Positions 8,413-17,905 of a stretch of DNA of 64,000 bases are shown here, piece after piece. Positions within the stretch are counted from its first letter, which is position 1. Each line of letters starts with the position of its first letter. The position numbers and the translations under genes were made by a program. The stretch lies in the NCBI RefSeq assembly GCF_030269925.1, contig NC_085128.1, positions 6,326,501-6,390,500 of the forward strand, in the 5' to 3' direction. Below the pieces are notes generated by a model. The model did no database searches. It worked only from the letters and a program-made list of their open reading frames with translations, and was not told where the DNA came from. This DNA is from Bombyx mori (Eukaryota > Arthropoda > Insecta > Lepidoptera > Bombycidae).

Positions 8413-11131
8413 CCAGGAGCTGCGCGTCATTTATTGGAACCCCGACGGGATAAAGTCCCGAAAGAACGACCTGCTTGTTCTCGCCCAGGAGTACAACCCA
8501 GAGGTTGTGCTCCTGGGCGAGACCAAGCTACGTCCTCGGGATGCGTTCAGGATTCCAAACTACTTCATGTACCGACGTGACGAGCTTACCCCTGCCGGGC
8601 GGCCGTTCAGGGGCACTGCGGCCCTCGTCAGGCGGGACGTGGTACATGATCAGTTGGATTTGCTGTCCTTCACATCGACAAGGTCAGTCGGTGTGAGGGT
8701 ACACACCTCGGGGGGAGATATGCGGATTTATGCCGCGTATAGACCCCCGGGGCCTGAATTTCACCCCGAGGACATAAGACGGGCCCTGAATCACGACAGC
8801 CGCCCAGCTCTGCTGGTCGGGGACCTCAACGCGAAGCACGTCGCGTGGGGCTCCCGACTTAACTCAGCAGTGGGCAGGCGGCTGTTAGAAGATGCCGATA
8901 GGGGCGACTACTCTGTGGTCGGCCCCGACGAACCCACACACATCCCGACCGCCGCGCGCTACCAGCCCGATGTGCTGGATGTGTGTGTGCACAAGGGGAT
9001 ACGGTGCCCCGTAACGATCGAGGCACTGTACGACCTGGGTACCCCGCATCTCCCTATCCTGGTGACACTGGGAATGGGGCTCACCCGGGTCGCGACCTCG
9101 CCCCTACGACCGAAGGTCGACTGGGAGCTCTTTAAGAGACGACTAGTCGACCTTCCCGTGATTCAGGACCCCAACACCCCTGATGGGGTCGACGATGCGG
9201 CAACCCGCCTTGTTGACTCCATCAGGGGAGCGATCGACCAGGCGACGACTCTTGTGCCCAGCGGCGGGCCCGGAGGTATACTCCCGGCCCATCTGAAGGC
9301 GATTATTCGCCGGAAGAGGGGCTTGAGGAGGCTCTGGGCGACAACTCGTTGTCCCAGGATAAAGCGCGAGCTTAACGAGCTGGAAGCGGAGCTGGCGACA
9401 AAGATTAGCACCTTTCGGGGCTATGCCTGGCAGGAGAGGATCGAGGAGGCCCGCGAGGACCCCTCCTCAGTATCCCTCCACCGGCTTTGTCGCCAGCTCT
9501 CAAATCGGCCTGCCCCGACTTGTCCACTCGTGGACGAGAGGGGCAACCGATGCTTCTCGGCTCAGGCCCGCGCCGATATCCTGGCCGAAATGCTGGAGCG
9601 GCAGTTCGCTCCAAATGACTCTGCACCCTCAGAGGCCGCATTCCACCAATCGGTGGAAGAGAGCGTAGCAAGCCTACTCTCCTCCCCGGTGCCACCGTTG
9701 GGAGATGGTGATCTCATCACTCCCAGCGAATTGCGCCTCATCATCAAGCGGATGAAGAGGCGCAAGGCGCCGGGCGAGGACGGTATTCCCTCCCTCGCTT
9801 TTTTCCACTTCCCTGAAACGGTCGTGTCATATATGACACGGCTGTTCAACTCCATTCTGTCCACAGGACACTTCCCGGGAATTTGGAAATTGGGCAAGGT
9901 TATCGCCTTGCCCAAACCCGGCAAGGACAGGAGAAATCCCTCCAGTTACCGTCCGATCACGCTGCTGTCGCACGTGGGCAAGTTGTTCGAGCGGCTGCTG
10001 CTGAGAAGGATGTCGCCGCACATCCTTCTCAGACCCGAGCAATTCGGGTTTCGTAGCGGTCACTCGACAACGCTGCAATTGGTCCGCGTCATGCATCACT
10101 TGGCGGATCGGTCCAACGCGCGCCAGTACACGGCCGCAGTCTTTCTCGATATCGAGAAGGCCTTCGACCGTGTCTGGCATGCGGGACTGATCCACAAGCT
10201 GTTGCAGAACACGGACCTCCAGCACGCCTACGTGCGACTGCTGGGGTCGTACCTGGAGGGAAGATCCTTCCTTGTCGCGGTCGAGGGCGCCAAGTCGTCG
10301 GTGCGCCCAGTTACGGCCGGAGTTCCGCAGGGGAGCGTCCTGGCACCATTCCTCTACGCTCTCTATACCAACGATATTCCCACGCTCGAGGGCAACCTCC
10401 AAGCGTGGGAAGCCGACGTGAAGTTGGCGCTGTTTGCCGACGACAGCGCCTACTTCGCGTCATCCAACTTCCCCTCTGCGGCCATTTCGAGGATGCAGAG
10501 GTTATTGGACTTACTGCCCCAGTGGCTGGACCGATGGAGGGTCGCGGTCAACGTGGGGAAGACTGCGGCTATTCTCTTCGGTCCAGTCCGCACAACAGTC
10601 GTCCCGGGACAGCTCAGTCTCCGTGGCGCTAATGTCGAGTTTAGATCCAGCGTCCGGTACTTGGGGGTCGATATCGACCGGAGTTTGAGGATGACCGCCC
10701 ACGCCAATAAGGCGTTGGCGGCCGCTCGCTACGCGAGATTCCTCCTCCGGCCGGTGTTGGCCTCCAGGTTGCCGGTCAGGACTAAGCTCGGCATTTATAA
10801 GACGTATGTCCGTTCCCGTATCACGTACGCAGCTGCGGCCTGGTATCACCTCATCCCGCAGATTATGCGGGTGAAGTTACAGGCCCAGCAGAATCTAGCT
10901 CTTCGCACGATAGTCGGAGCAGGGCGTTACGTCAGTAATGCCGTAATCGCCCGGGATCTGGATGTGGAGTCGCTCGAGGAGTTCATCCGGAGGCTAGCTC
11001 GTAATCTTTACGAGCGGGCTGACGGTGGACCCCACGAGCATCTCCACAATTTAGCTCCCTTGCACGCTAGACCACCTGATGGTCTGGCGCTACCAAGGGA
11101 GCTACTGGAACCCCCGGCTATGGTAAGATAG
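8405..11131 (+). CDS. LINE ORF2: endonuclease and reverse transcriptase, 908 aa
   Basis: The first ATG in frame, at 8405, gives MASQELRVIYWNPDG, which suits an endonuclease start. Order: endonuclease (WNPDGIKSRKNDL, LLGETKLR, YRPPGPEF, GDLNAKHVAWGS), then RT (RKAPGEDGIPS, SSYRPITLLSHVGKLFERLL, EQFGFRSGHSTT, DIEKAFDRVWH, AGVPQGSVLAPFLYALYTND, FADD, YLGVDIDRSL). The final endonuclease motif reads GTPHLPIL where most relatives have SDH; either this is a clade trait or the nicking activity is damaged. No stop or frameshift was seen. The enzyme copies element RNA into a nicked target. Jockey clade by eye. Confidence 0.9.
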   Translation: MASQELRVIYWNPDGIKSRKNDLLVLAQEYNPEVVLLGETKLRPRDAFRIPNYFMYRRDELTPAGRPFRGTAALVRRDVVHDQLDLLSFTSTRSVGVRVHTSGGDMRIYAAYRPPGPEFHPEDIRRALNHDSRPALLVGDLNAKHVAWGSRLNSAVGRRLLEDADRGDYSVVGPDEPTHIPTAARYQPDVLDVCVHKGIRCPVTIEALYDLGTPHLPILVTLGMGLTRVATSPLRPKVDWELFKRRLVDLPVIQDPNTPDGVDDAATRLVDSIRGAIDQATTLVPSGGPGGILPAHLKAIIRRKRGLRRLWATTRCPRIKRELNELEAELATKISTFRGYAWQERIEEAREDPSSVSLHRLCRQLSNRPAPTCPLVDERGNRCFSAQARADILAEMLERQFAPNDSAPSEAAFHQSVEESVASLLSSPVPPLGDGDLITPSELRLIIKRMKRRKAPGEDGIPSLAFFHFPETVVSYMTRLFNSILSTGHFPGIWKLGKVIALPKPGKDRRNPSSYRPITLLSHVGKLFERLLLRRMSPHILLRPEQFGFRSGHSTTLQLVRVMHHLADRSNARQYTAAVFLDIEKAFDRVWHAGLIHKLLQNTDLQHAYVRLLGSYLEGRSFLVAVEGAKSSVRPVTAGVPQGSVLAPFLYALYTNDIPTLEGNLQAWEADVKLALFADDSAYFASSNFPSAAISRMQRLLDLLPQWLDRWRVAVNVGKTAAILFGPVRTTVVPGQLSLRGANVEFRSSVRYLGVDIDRSLRMTAHANKALAAARYARFLLRPVLASRLPVRTKLGIYKTYVRSRITYAAAAWYHLIPQIMRVKLQAQQNLALRTIVGAGRYVSNAVIARDLDVESLEEFIRRLARNLYERADGGPHEHLHNLAPLHARPPDGLALPRELLEPPAMVR

Positions 11132-11504
11132 TCGGCTTAATCGGAGTGATATGGGAGTGCTCATAATGAGTGCCCCCATGGGACTGAGCTGTCCACACTC
11201 GTCACTTCCCCCCACATTGTTGGGGTGCCCCCCTATGGGGACCCATTTTCCACCCCCGAGGGTGGACCACTCCCCCGTTTGGGGAGTGTTTTAAGTCGGC
11301 CCCTCCCCGTGACGGACTTCCCCTTCTGGGGAGCCCGGAGCGGGTGAGCGCCTTACTAGTGCCGCGGCTCCCCCTCTGACTTGTAGAGGCGGGGCCGCGG
11401 CATGGGGCCGGTGGCGGGCCCCTCGTATCCGCTGACTGTTGTCCTGTGCTGTTGTAAATAGTAGTGTAGTTTAGTTTTAGTTAGCTTGTAGTTAGTCAGT
11501 AAGG

Positions 11505-11564
<60 letters not shown>
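11505..11564 (+). repeat. Pure A60 run, internal 3' tail of the LINE
   Basis: Sixty uninterrupted A follow the 3' UTR of the ORF2 element. It looks like the poly(A) of a LINE transcript, but 283 bp of other sequence separate it from the target-site repeat. Confidence 0.9.
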
Positions 11565-11568
<4 letters not shown>

Positions 11569-11808
11569 TAGCTTTAGGAAGCAGAGGACAACACGACGCC
11601 GGAGGATCCTGCTGCCGGGCGTCATCCCTGGAGCCATTCAAGTCCATCGTATTATATTTAAGTATTTATTTATTTTGTCGATGTAGTGCGCCGAGACGCG
11701 CATAACGAACAGCCCCCCCCTAGTATAACATCTTGCATCCACATCACCCCTGCCCTGTGTGGCAGGGAGCTTCGTCCCGGGCAGTGGGGATTGCCCCGAG
11801 GCCCGTTC

Positions 11809-11830
11809 CGTACCCCCGAAAGGGGGTACG
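11809..11830 (+). other. 9-bp perfect stem with GAAA tetraloop
   Basis: CGTACCCCC (11809-11817), loop GAAA (11818-11821), GGGGGTACG (11822-11830). It sits 17 bp before the 3' end of the chimeric insertion. A GNRA-capped hairpin near the 3' terminus resembles the structures some LINE RTs use to recognise their template; that role is inferred. Confidence 0.75.
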
Positions 11831-11871
11831 ACGACCCTTCTTGCTTGCTTATCCGTTAGGCCACGACGACT

Positions 11872-11918
11872 TTTTTTTTACGCTGGGGAATCCGTTTACG
11901 GATACCCGGTCGAGGGGG
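11872..11918 (-). repeat. 47-bp extra segment between Bm1 head and target-site repeat
   Basis: On the - strand it reads CCCCCTCGACCGGG.. to an A run directly joined to the Bm1 head. It belongs neither to Bm1 nor to the gene and looks like the A-tailed 3' end of another transcript. Confidence 0.6.
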
Positions 11919-12229
11919 TTATCACACGCATCTACACACTGTTTTAAATTCTTTATTGTATTTAACATGATCTATCATATTATAGACTCACCCTAAATAC
12001 GAGTTCGAGTATAAAGTGAGCGACCCTCACACCGGTGACCACAAGAGTCAAAACGAGTCCCGCAACGGTGACGTAAGCAAGGGATATTACTCGATGTACA
12101 AGAAGAGGTGTTAAGTGTTGTTTTTTCAAAAAGTGTTGTTGTATAAAATAAAGTGTTTTCTTCATCGCAACATGACGAGTAATAAAAAATGTTTTAATAT
12201 GGCAACTCAAAGAGAAAAAAACTTGAAGA

Positions 12230-12560
12230 TTGCCCGGTCATGCTTCCGCGTCGTCAGCTGAGAGGAATGTTCTCCTTTGAAGATTATACTGTGGGACCGA
12301 AAAGGTGGAAATGTGTCGGCGTTAGTTGCTATGAGCTGTTAGAACAGAAGGAAACCTTCATTGTTAAGCAATATCGGATAATGCTCAACCTCAAGTTGCC
12401 AAACCCGTAAAAACCTACTTGGAAATGCTGAAATGGGAAGCGCTACCCAGCCACTATATTCCCAAAATATTGCGCCATCCGATTATTATTAAAATTTGTT
12501 CCTTTCGATGAGATATGGACTGGCCGCAGTTCCACTCATCTACAGATGTCAAAGAATAAC
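12230..12560 (+). pseudogene. mariner transposase relic
   Basis: Several frames must be combined. YELLEQKETF, NAQPQVAKPVKTYLEMLKWE and then, in a shifted frame, IAPSDYY and MRYGLA match the C-terminal half of mariner (D34D) transposases, including the last catalytic Asp region. Stops and frameshifts abound and no terminal repeats were found. This element may have removed the end of the neighbouring pseudogene. Confidence 0.8.
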
Positions 12561-13024
12561 TTAATTCGTATATATTTTAATAAAATAACTTAATCTCAAA
12601 AGACGAATACTTCCACCGTCAATGTATTTTAACAGCCGAAAGGTGAAAATATATTTTCCACAATAAAGTTTCATTTACGTTAAAAAAAAAAGTGAGAACT
12701 TAGTTGAGGATCCTATCGACAAAATATAATAGCCTGCGAACAGCCGATTCAAAATATGGTTTCACTACAATTATAGCAAAATGAAACAAAAATAAGATGT
12801 ATCTTTTAAGCACGAAAAATTATGAAGTTTTTTTGTTTGACTTTTACGAATTCTATTGTTCATTCAAGTAATTTACATAAATTAATGTATCATACAAAAA
12901 ACGCAATCACGCAAGTTACATTTTACTGTTGCATAAAATTACAATTTCTAAGCATTGAATAATTTTATTGCCTACGAAATTAGAGCGAAAAGAACCTTGG
13001 AACCAAAATGTTTTCTGATAACAG

Positions 13025-13060
13025 TATAAAAGTTACTATAATGGATGGTCAGGTATCAGT
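13025..13060 (+). promoter_or_regulatory. Core promoter of CPR gene 2
   Basis: TATAAAAG at 13025-13032 and a TCAGT initiator at 13056-13060 (A at +33). The upstream block 12953-13010 is shared with genes 1 and 3. Confidence 0.8.
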
Positions 13061-13082
13061 TCACGAAGAAACAGCAACAAAT

Positions 13083-13710
13083 ATGGTATTTAAGGTTAGT
13101 TTTAGCATGATTAAGCAAAATAAAATAGTAACAATACAAAAAATATATATTTCATAATTTTTAATTTTCCTTTTAAAATAATATGATATACCAGGTAGTA
13201 TTGTTCGTCGCATTGGTCGGTGTTGTATCCGCTGAGCACGCGTTCTCCTCCCAACACATCCACAAGTACGACGGTCACCACGAGCCCGTACATCACGGAC
13301 ACCATTATGATTACTATGTGAGTGACGTACTGATTGAACTCGATCACTTAAACTGATATTGGGACATTATGAATAAATTAAATTTTTTCGATTCAGACTC
13401 ACCCTAAATTCGACTTCGAGTACAAAGTGAGCGACCCTCACACCGGCGACCACAAGAGTCAGCACGAGTCCCGCGACGGTGACGTCGTCAAGGGATATTA
13501 CTCGCTGCACCAACCTGACGGCTCCATTAGACATGTCGACTATCACGGCGATCACCATTCTGGGTAAGGGTAATTTAGGGCTCTATAAGCACGCTATAAA
13601 GATCTACTATTCAATAAAATGTTGAAATATATCATTAATTCTTCGACAGGTTCCATGCTGATGTGAAATACAGCACTCATCACATTATCCCGCATCACCA
13701 TCATTACTAG
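13083..13710 (+). CDS. CPR gene 2: RR-2 cuticular protein, 120 aa
   Basis: Exons 13083-13094, 13195-13317, 13397-13563 and 13650-13710 sum to 121 codons; all junctions are GT-AG. Exon 1 is MVFK. The signal peptide ends near VVSA before EHAF; the spacer is [20 protein letters not shown]. The RR-2 domain is residues 46-105 ([35 protein letters not shown]). The end is [10 protein letters not shown]. It has the same exon lengths as gene 1 and differs at few residues, so the two arose by duplication, as did gene 3 and the pseudogene. Introns are short and repeat-free, unlike gene 1. AATAAA is at 13772-13777. Role: secreted chitin-binding cuticle protein. Confidence 0.94.
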
Positions 13711-13779
13711 TGTTCATTAATATTTTGAAATGTATTTCTACTTTCTGTTCTTCCAAAATCAATTTCAGAAAAATAAACT

Positions 13780-14139
13780 ACAAATATTTAATACTTTGTT
13801 TTATTGGGTTTTTTTTGCGCCCGAAAATTTTCGTATTCTCCATGTAAAATGAAATGAAAATAAGTGATGAAGGTAAAAATAATAAGCTTATTTCATGATT
13901 AATTATTATATATGCAAGTAGTACGTATGTTGTAAAGAACTCGAAGGATGATACACATTTGAATTAAACTACGTGGTAAGTACGTATGTACCTACTAGTT
14001 AGTACCTAGTGTAACGTTTCAAGGTCGTATAGAAAAACAGTCTAATTTACTAAATCATTGACAAAAAGGAACGTATTACCGATTTCAAAAGTTTACATAG
14101 TTTTTAATAAGTTCAGAGACTGACTTACCAGTGCTTGGA
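13780..14139. other. AT-rich spacer after gene 2
   Basis: I see no gene, repeat or structure that I can name. Confidence 0.4.
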
Positions 14140-14440
14140 TTTCCTAAAATCACTCAGAGACACGACGGGGGAACAAACAGCCACCGTCGCCCTAAACACG
14201 TACTTACGGATCCTCTCGATCCGATCTCAGTACTTTTAAGCATTTTAAACACCGAGCATCGTTCGACGAGAAAGATTCTTCGTGCAGTTTAACCCATAGA
14301 CAAATCCCGCTCAGTTTCTTGCCGGAACTTCTCAGTGGTAGATTCAGCGAAACACTACTCTTGCTAGAGCAGATATTTGCAATTTCTCTCGAGTTCAGCC
14401 CTTTGAGCTTATCCTCCAGTCAGAGTGAAGCCAGAATAGC
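14140..14440 (+). repeat. Jockey-like LINE 3' end fragment
   Basis: It encodes the C-terminal tail SHRRRPKHVL-like peptide (NSHRRPKHVLTDPLDPIS) and then the 3' UTR seen at 2323-2460, worn by point changes. Same family as the element at 1-2622, but much older. Confidence 0.8.
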
Positions 14441-15136
14441 TCCTCGTGGCTAATCGCATATAGGTAAGCAAAAAACCTTGGATCTACGGAAAAACCTCGA
14501 TTCTCTCTGTAGTTTGTATGTTGTATGATCCATAAGGATTTCTCTAAGGTATTGTATGAGTTGGTTCTGTCGTTTCGTTTGACCATTGGAATAGTAGGTA
14601 CTTAAAAATTCTATGTTCTTATTGACGTCATACATAGACAAAAAAAAAAAGATTTGTAGGCATTGTAACTTTTTTGTTTTCTTTATAGGTAGCATAAAAC
14701 TAACTGAAAAAACCAAAAGCTTAACAACGTAAAACATGTATTGTCATTATTATTGTCTAGAGCCTACAAATTTGTAATTCATGTAATATGGAGCTTAGAA
14801 ATGTATGGCACCTATTTCTCAATCATATAAGTGAAGACAATAAAGGAAATATCAGATCTGTACCTACGAAATTGCCATTTAAGTACAGAACCAGTGTCTA
14901 ACCAACATGATGATGTTTAGAATTATCAAAAAGAATCAATTTTTATCACAAATGACAATACGCTTCAAAATTCCATAGTTTCTTTGTCTGTTTTGCAACG
15001 CAAGTGATATCTTTATACATTCATTGCACCACAGGTTTCTTTTTATGATCAAAAGATCCATGTCAGAAGCGTTCAAACCAACGAGTCGTACATTCGTTTG
15101 TAGTGCTCACTCCGTACTCATCATTAATATATAATA
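14441..15136. other. Intergenic spacer, nothing recognised
   Basis: Only small chance ORFs. The right edge is the TA target of the mariner. Confidence 0.4.
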
Positions 15137-16403
15137 GGTTGGGGAAAAAGTTTCTTCGCATTTTTTAAGAAAATTTACAACATCTTTTAATATAGTTTAT
15201 TTACATTTAACTAAAGTATGTAGGCAGGTACCATTTTCTTCCATAACTTTTTGCCATCTTGTAGGTAGGGACATGATCCCATTGCTATATAAATTTTGGG
15301 GCTTCTGATCAAAACACTGCGGCAATTGGTTTTGGCGGTCCTCTCGTGATGTTAGCCTGACACTGCCTAAAGAATTCTGGAGAGACCGAAACAGGTGGAA
15401 ATCTGAATGTGCAAGGTTAGGACTATACGGCGGATCCATTAACTCCTCCCAGCGAAGCTCTCTTAATTTTTTCTGAGTGGCTAAACATGTGATTGGTCTA
15501 GCGTTATCATGATGAAAAACCACACCCCTTCTGTTGATTAATTCCGGCCGCTTTCTCTCAACTTCTTACTTTAATCTCATCCGTTGTACGTAGTAGAGTT
15601 CAGAGTCGATGATCCTGCCTGTTGGCAACAGCTCATAATGAATAATATCCTTCCCATCCAACCACTCACACAGCATCAACTTGTTGCGAGCTAACCCGGG
15701 TTTCGCCACAGTCTGTGAAGCCTGACCGGTCTTTGACCACGACCTTTTTCGCACGTTCTTGTTGTACGTGATTCAATTTTCATCACCAGTTAGTTATCAG
15801 CTTCTTCAAAAATGGTTCGGTTTCATTTGGTGGTAATAAAAAATAACTAATGAGTACACGGTTCATTAGGTTTCTTTCAGTGCGCTCGTGAGGTACCCAA
15901 ATATCGAGCTTTTTTATGTACCCAGTTTTTTTCAAATGCGCCAAAACTGTTTTGTGGTTAATTCCCAGTTCTTCAGCTACGTCGTAACTACTGATATGCC
16001 GATCTTGCTCCACTTTTTCAAAAACGTCATCCATTATACCCGTAATAGGGCGACCAGAGCGACGTGCATCTTTGACACTAAAATTTCCGGATTGAAAACG
16101 CTTAAACCAAATTTGTGCTACTCTCACAGACACTGCAACTAGGTCAGTTCTAGTCAGTTGCATTTTTACATTTTTCGTAGTAAAATTTTCACATGTATCG
16201 AATTTCTTCATAACATTCACTCATCTTGACAGTACGAAAAATAAATAAAAATAAAACATTTTCCTAATTTGAATTTGTAATTATCTTCTCTAAAATTTAA
16301 ACTTTTAATGATACCAAAACCAGCCAGATACAAATAGTATAGCTAAAGAGATTTTATTACAAGTTCATACATACTATAATGCGAAAAGACTTTTTTCCCA
16401 ACC
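15137..16403 (-). mobile_element. mariner element with both terminal repeats
   Basis: Length 1267 bp, normal for mariner. The left end GGTTGGGGAAAAAGTTTCTT and the right end AAGACTTTTTTCCCAACC are inverted repeats, flanked by the expected TA duplication (15135-15136 and 16404-16405). The ends look intact, so it could in principle be moved by a transposase supplied in trans; its own gene is broken. Confidence 0.9.
15197..16220 (-). pseudogene. mariner transposase, disabled
   Basis: Read from 16220 down. An N-terminal helix-turn-helix part (AQIWFKRFQSGNFSVKDARR, RSGRPITG), linker (ISSYDVAEELGINHKTVLAHL), then the first catalytic Asp in TGDEN, where the next codon is TGA in place of the usual Trp codon (near 15770-15783). 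The middle continues as NKNVRKRSWSKTG and LLCEWLDGKDIIHYELL, and the end as HHDNARPI, PPYSPNLAHSDFHLF with the third Asp. At least one stop and additional frame changes make it non-functional. D34D spacing suggests a mariner proper. Confidence 0.88.
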
Positions 16404-16504
16404 TATTATTATGAGCCGTTTATCATTGCTACCGCGAAGGACTCACGTTCCATAACTACTAGTATTTTTATTGTGTCCACATTGTTATTAATTTAAAAAT
16501 AAAA

Positions 16505-16670
16505 TGAACTTCTTCTTCTTCTTTTTCTCCACCTTATCCCACTAGGTGGGGTCGGCACAGCTAATTTTTCTCTTCCATTCTCTTCTATCAGCCGTCATCT
16601 CAACACTCACTCCTCTCTCTCTCTCATATCGTCATTCACACACTCCATCCATGTCTTCTTCGGTCGACTT
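16505..16670 (+). repeat. CTT-rich dispersed repeat (ACTAGGTGGGGTCGGCACA)
   Basis: A CTTCTT microsatellite followed by CCACTAGGTGGGGTCGGCAC and CT-rich sequence. A related CACCTGGGGTCGGCGCAACA piece occurs at about 30900-30930 after an ATC microsatellite. Probably the tail of one repeat family. Confidence 0.5.
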
Positions 16671-17141
16671 ATTTTTTATAATTTATATTTTGAATTCATA
16701 GCCAGCCTTAGGTATATAATAATAATATGTAAATTACGTTACAAATGACCAGTATTGTAAGAAAACAACTTCATAGATCAACGTATTATTTTATACCTAA
16801 AAAGTTTGGAAGTAATTACAGAATGCATTGTTTTTAAATTCAAATGAACAGTTAAAAAAATGAAAATGTTTGGATGATCGTATGTTTTATTATTAAATAA
16901 ATGATACAATGTTGCCCCTCAACAAAATTCCGTAATGCTTTCCTTCATAAACATTGAAAGCGATTTATTATCTGCTTCTTAACGAACATAAAAATGCAGT
17001 TTCAAGACCTGAATCTCTTTTCTGAGGTTGAACATTACAAGATTAATAAAAAAAAATTAACAATATGCTTTTAAATCACAATAACATAAATTTCATTATT
17101 TATCGAAAAAAAATTATTTCAGGTTAGAGTTATTAGGAGTT
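16671..17141. other. AT-rich spacer downstream of gene 3
   Basis: It contains the presumed 3' UTR of gene 3 on the - strand; otherwise nothing recognised. Confidence 0.4.
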
Positions 17142-17768
17142 CTAGTAATGGTGGTGATGAGGGATAATATGGTGAGTACTGTATTTCACATCAGCATGGA
17201 ACCTGAAGAGAAACACGTTTATACAATTTAAAGAAATAAAAAAAATCAATATAGCTTCACTGATGAATTAAAATTACATGATACTAACCCAGAATGATGA
17301 TCACCATGATAGTCGACGTGTCTGATAGAGCCATCAGGTTGGTGCAGCGAGTAATATCCCTTAACGTCGTCACCGTCGCGGGACTCGTGCTGACTCTTGT
17401 GGTCGCCGGTGTGGGGGTCGCTCACTTTGTACTCGAAGTCGAATTTAGGGTGGGTCTGAATTGAAAATTTTCAATTTATTTAAGATGAGAAATTTCCCAA
17501 TATAACTTTATGTGTTCGAGTTTAATTAGTACGTCACTCACATAGTAATCATGATGGTGTCCGTGGTGTACGGGCTCATGATGACCATCGTACTTGTGGA
17601 TGTGCTGGGAGGAGAACGCGTGCTCACCGCACACTGCACCCACCAAAGCAACTAAAATCATTACCTACAACAAATTATGTTAAATTTAAAATACCATTTT
17701 ATATGCTAGCTACAGAGATTTTTAACAATTAAAACTCGATATACTGCACAACGCACCTTGGAAACCAT
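17142..17768 (-). CDS. CPR gene 3: RR-2 cuticular protein, 120 aa
   Basis: On the - strand, exons 17768-17757, 17664-17542, 17455-17289 and 17202-17142 sum to 121 codons. Exon 1 is MVSK. The signal peptide ends VGAVCG before EHAF, with Cys-Gly where genes 1 and 2 have Ser-Ala, so cleavage may be less clean. The spacer is [22 protein letters not shown]-2 domain: [47 protein letters not shown]. The tail is HHHHY. Exon sizes equal those of genes 1 and 2 but the orientation is opposite, so an inversion accompanied the duplication. Secreted chitin-binding role as for the family. Confidence 0.93.
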
Positions 17769-17790
17769 CTTTGCTATTGTCACTGCTATA

Positions 17791-17826
17791 ACTGATACAT
17801 AGTTCTGAATTCTTGTGTCTTTTATA
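17791..17826 (-). promoter_or_regulatory. Core promoter of CPR gene 3
   Basis: TATAAAAG reads from 17826 to 17819; the TCAGT initiator is at 17795-17791, its A 33 bp away. The conserved upstream block lies at about 17835-17905. Confidence 0.8.
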
Positions 17827-17905
17827 TTGTTATCAAACTTTAAGCGTACCAAGGCTCTTTCATTCTAATTGCTAAGGCAGTTAAATTATTCAATGACCGG
17901 TAACA

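Larger units (their letters stand above)
7755..11847 (+). mobile_element. Chimeric non-LTR insertion inside Bm1
   Basis: The insertion is bounded by a perfect 13-bp direct repeat CTTATCCGTTAGG at 7742-7754 and 11848-11860. It comprises a 5'-truncated Jockey-clade LINE (ORF1 end, full ORF2, GC-rich 3' UTR 11132-11504), a pure run of 60 A at 11505-11564, and then 283 bp of unrelated sequence ending in a GAAA-loop hairpin. An A tail inside, rather than at, the boundary is unusual; see findings. The pure A run and open ORFs point to a young insertion. Confidence 0.85.
7229..12114 (+). pseudogene. CPR pseudogene split by nested insertions
   Basis: A decayed fourth member of the gene 1-3 group. 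Exon 2 remains at 7229-7339 after a good TTTTCCAG acceptor (SLSVVSAEQAFLHKYDHHHE); it has lost four codons of the SSQHI motif that its relatives keep. Exon 3 remains at 11986-12096 ([18 protein letters not shown], then [11 protein letters not shown]). Homology then stops and the frame runs into TAA at 12112-12114. Exon 1 and exon 4 are gone and the promoter is decayed. Intron 2 contains a Bm1 that itself contains a 4.1-kb LINE insertion. The pieces match genes 1-3 closely enough that loss was fairly recent. An unusual expressed mini-gene is unlikely. Confidence 0.88.

Noticed and set aside
9405..10849. Several long antisense ORFs opposite the LINE ORF2
   Set aside because: They are shadows of a GC-rich coding strand; none shows a domain.
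12100..12240. Possible separate ORF (MTSNKKCFNMATQREKNLK)
   Set aside because: It runs into a frameshifted mariner relic and has no independent support.
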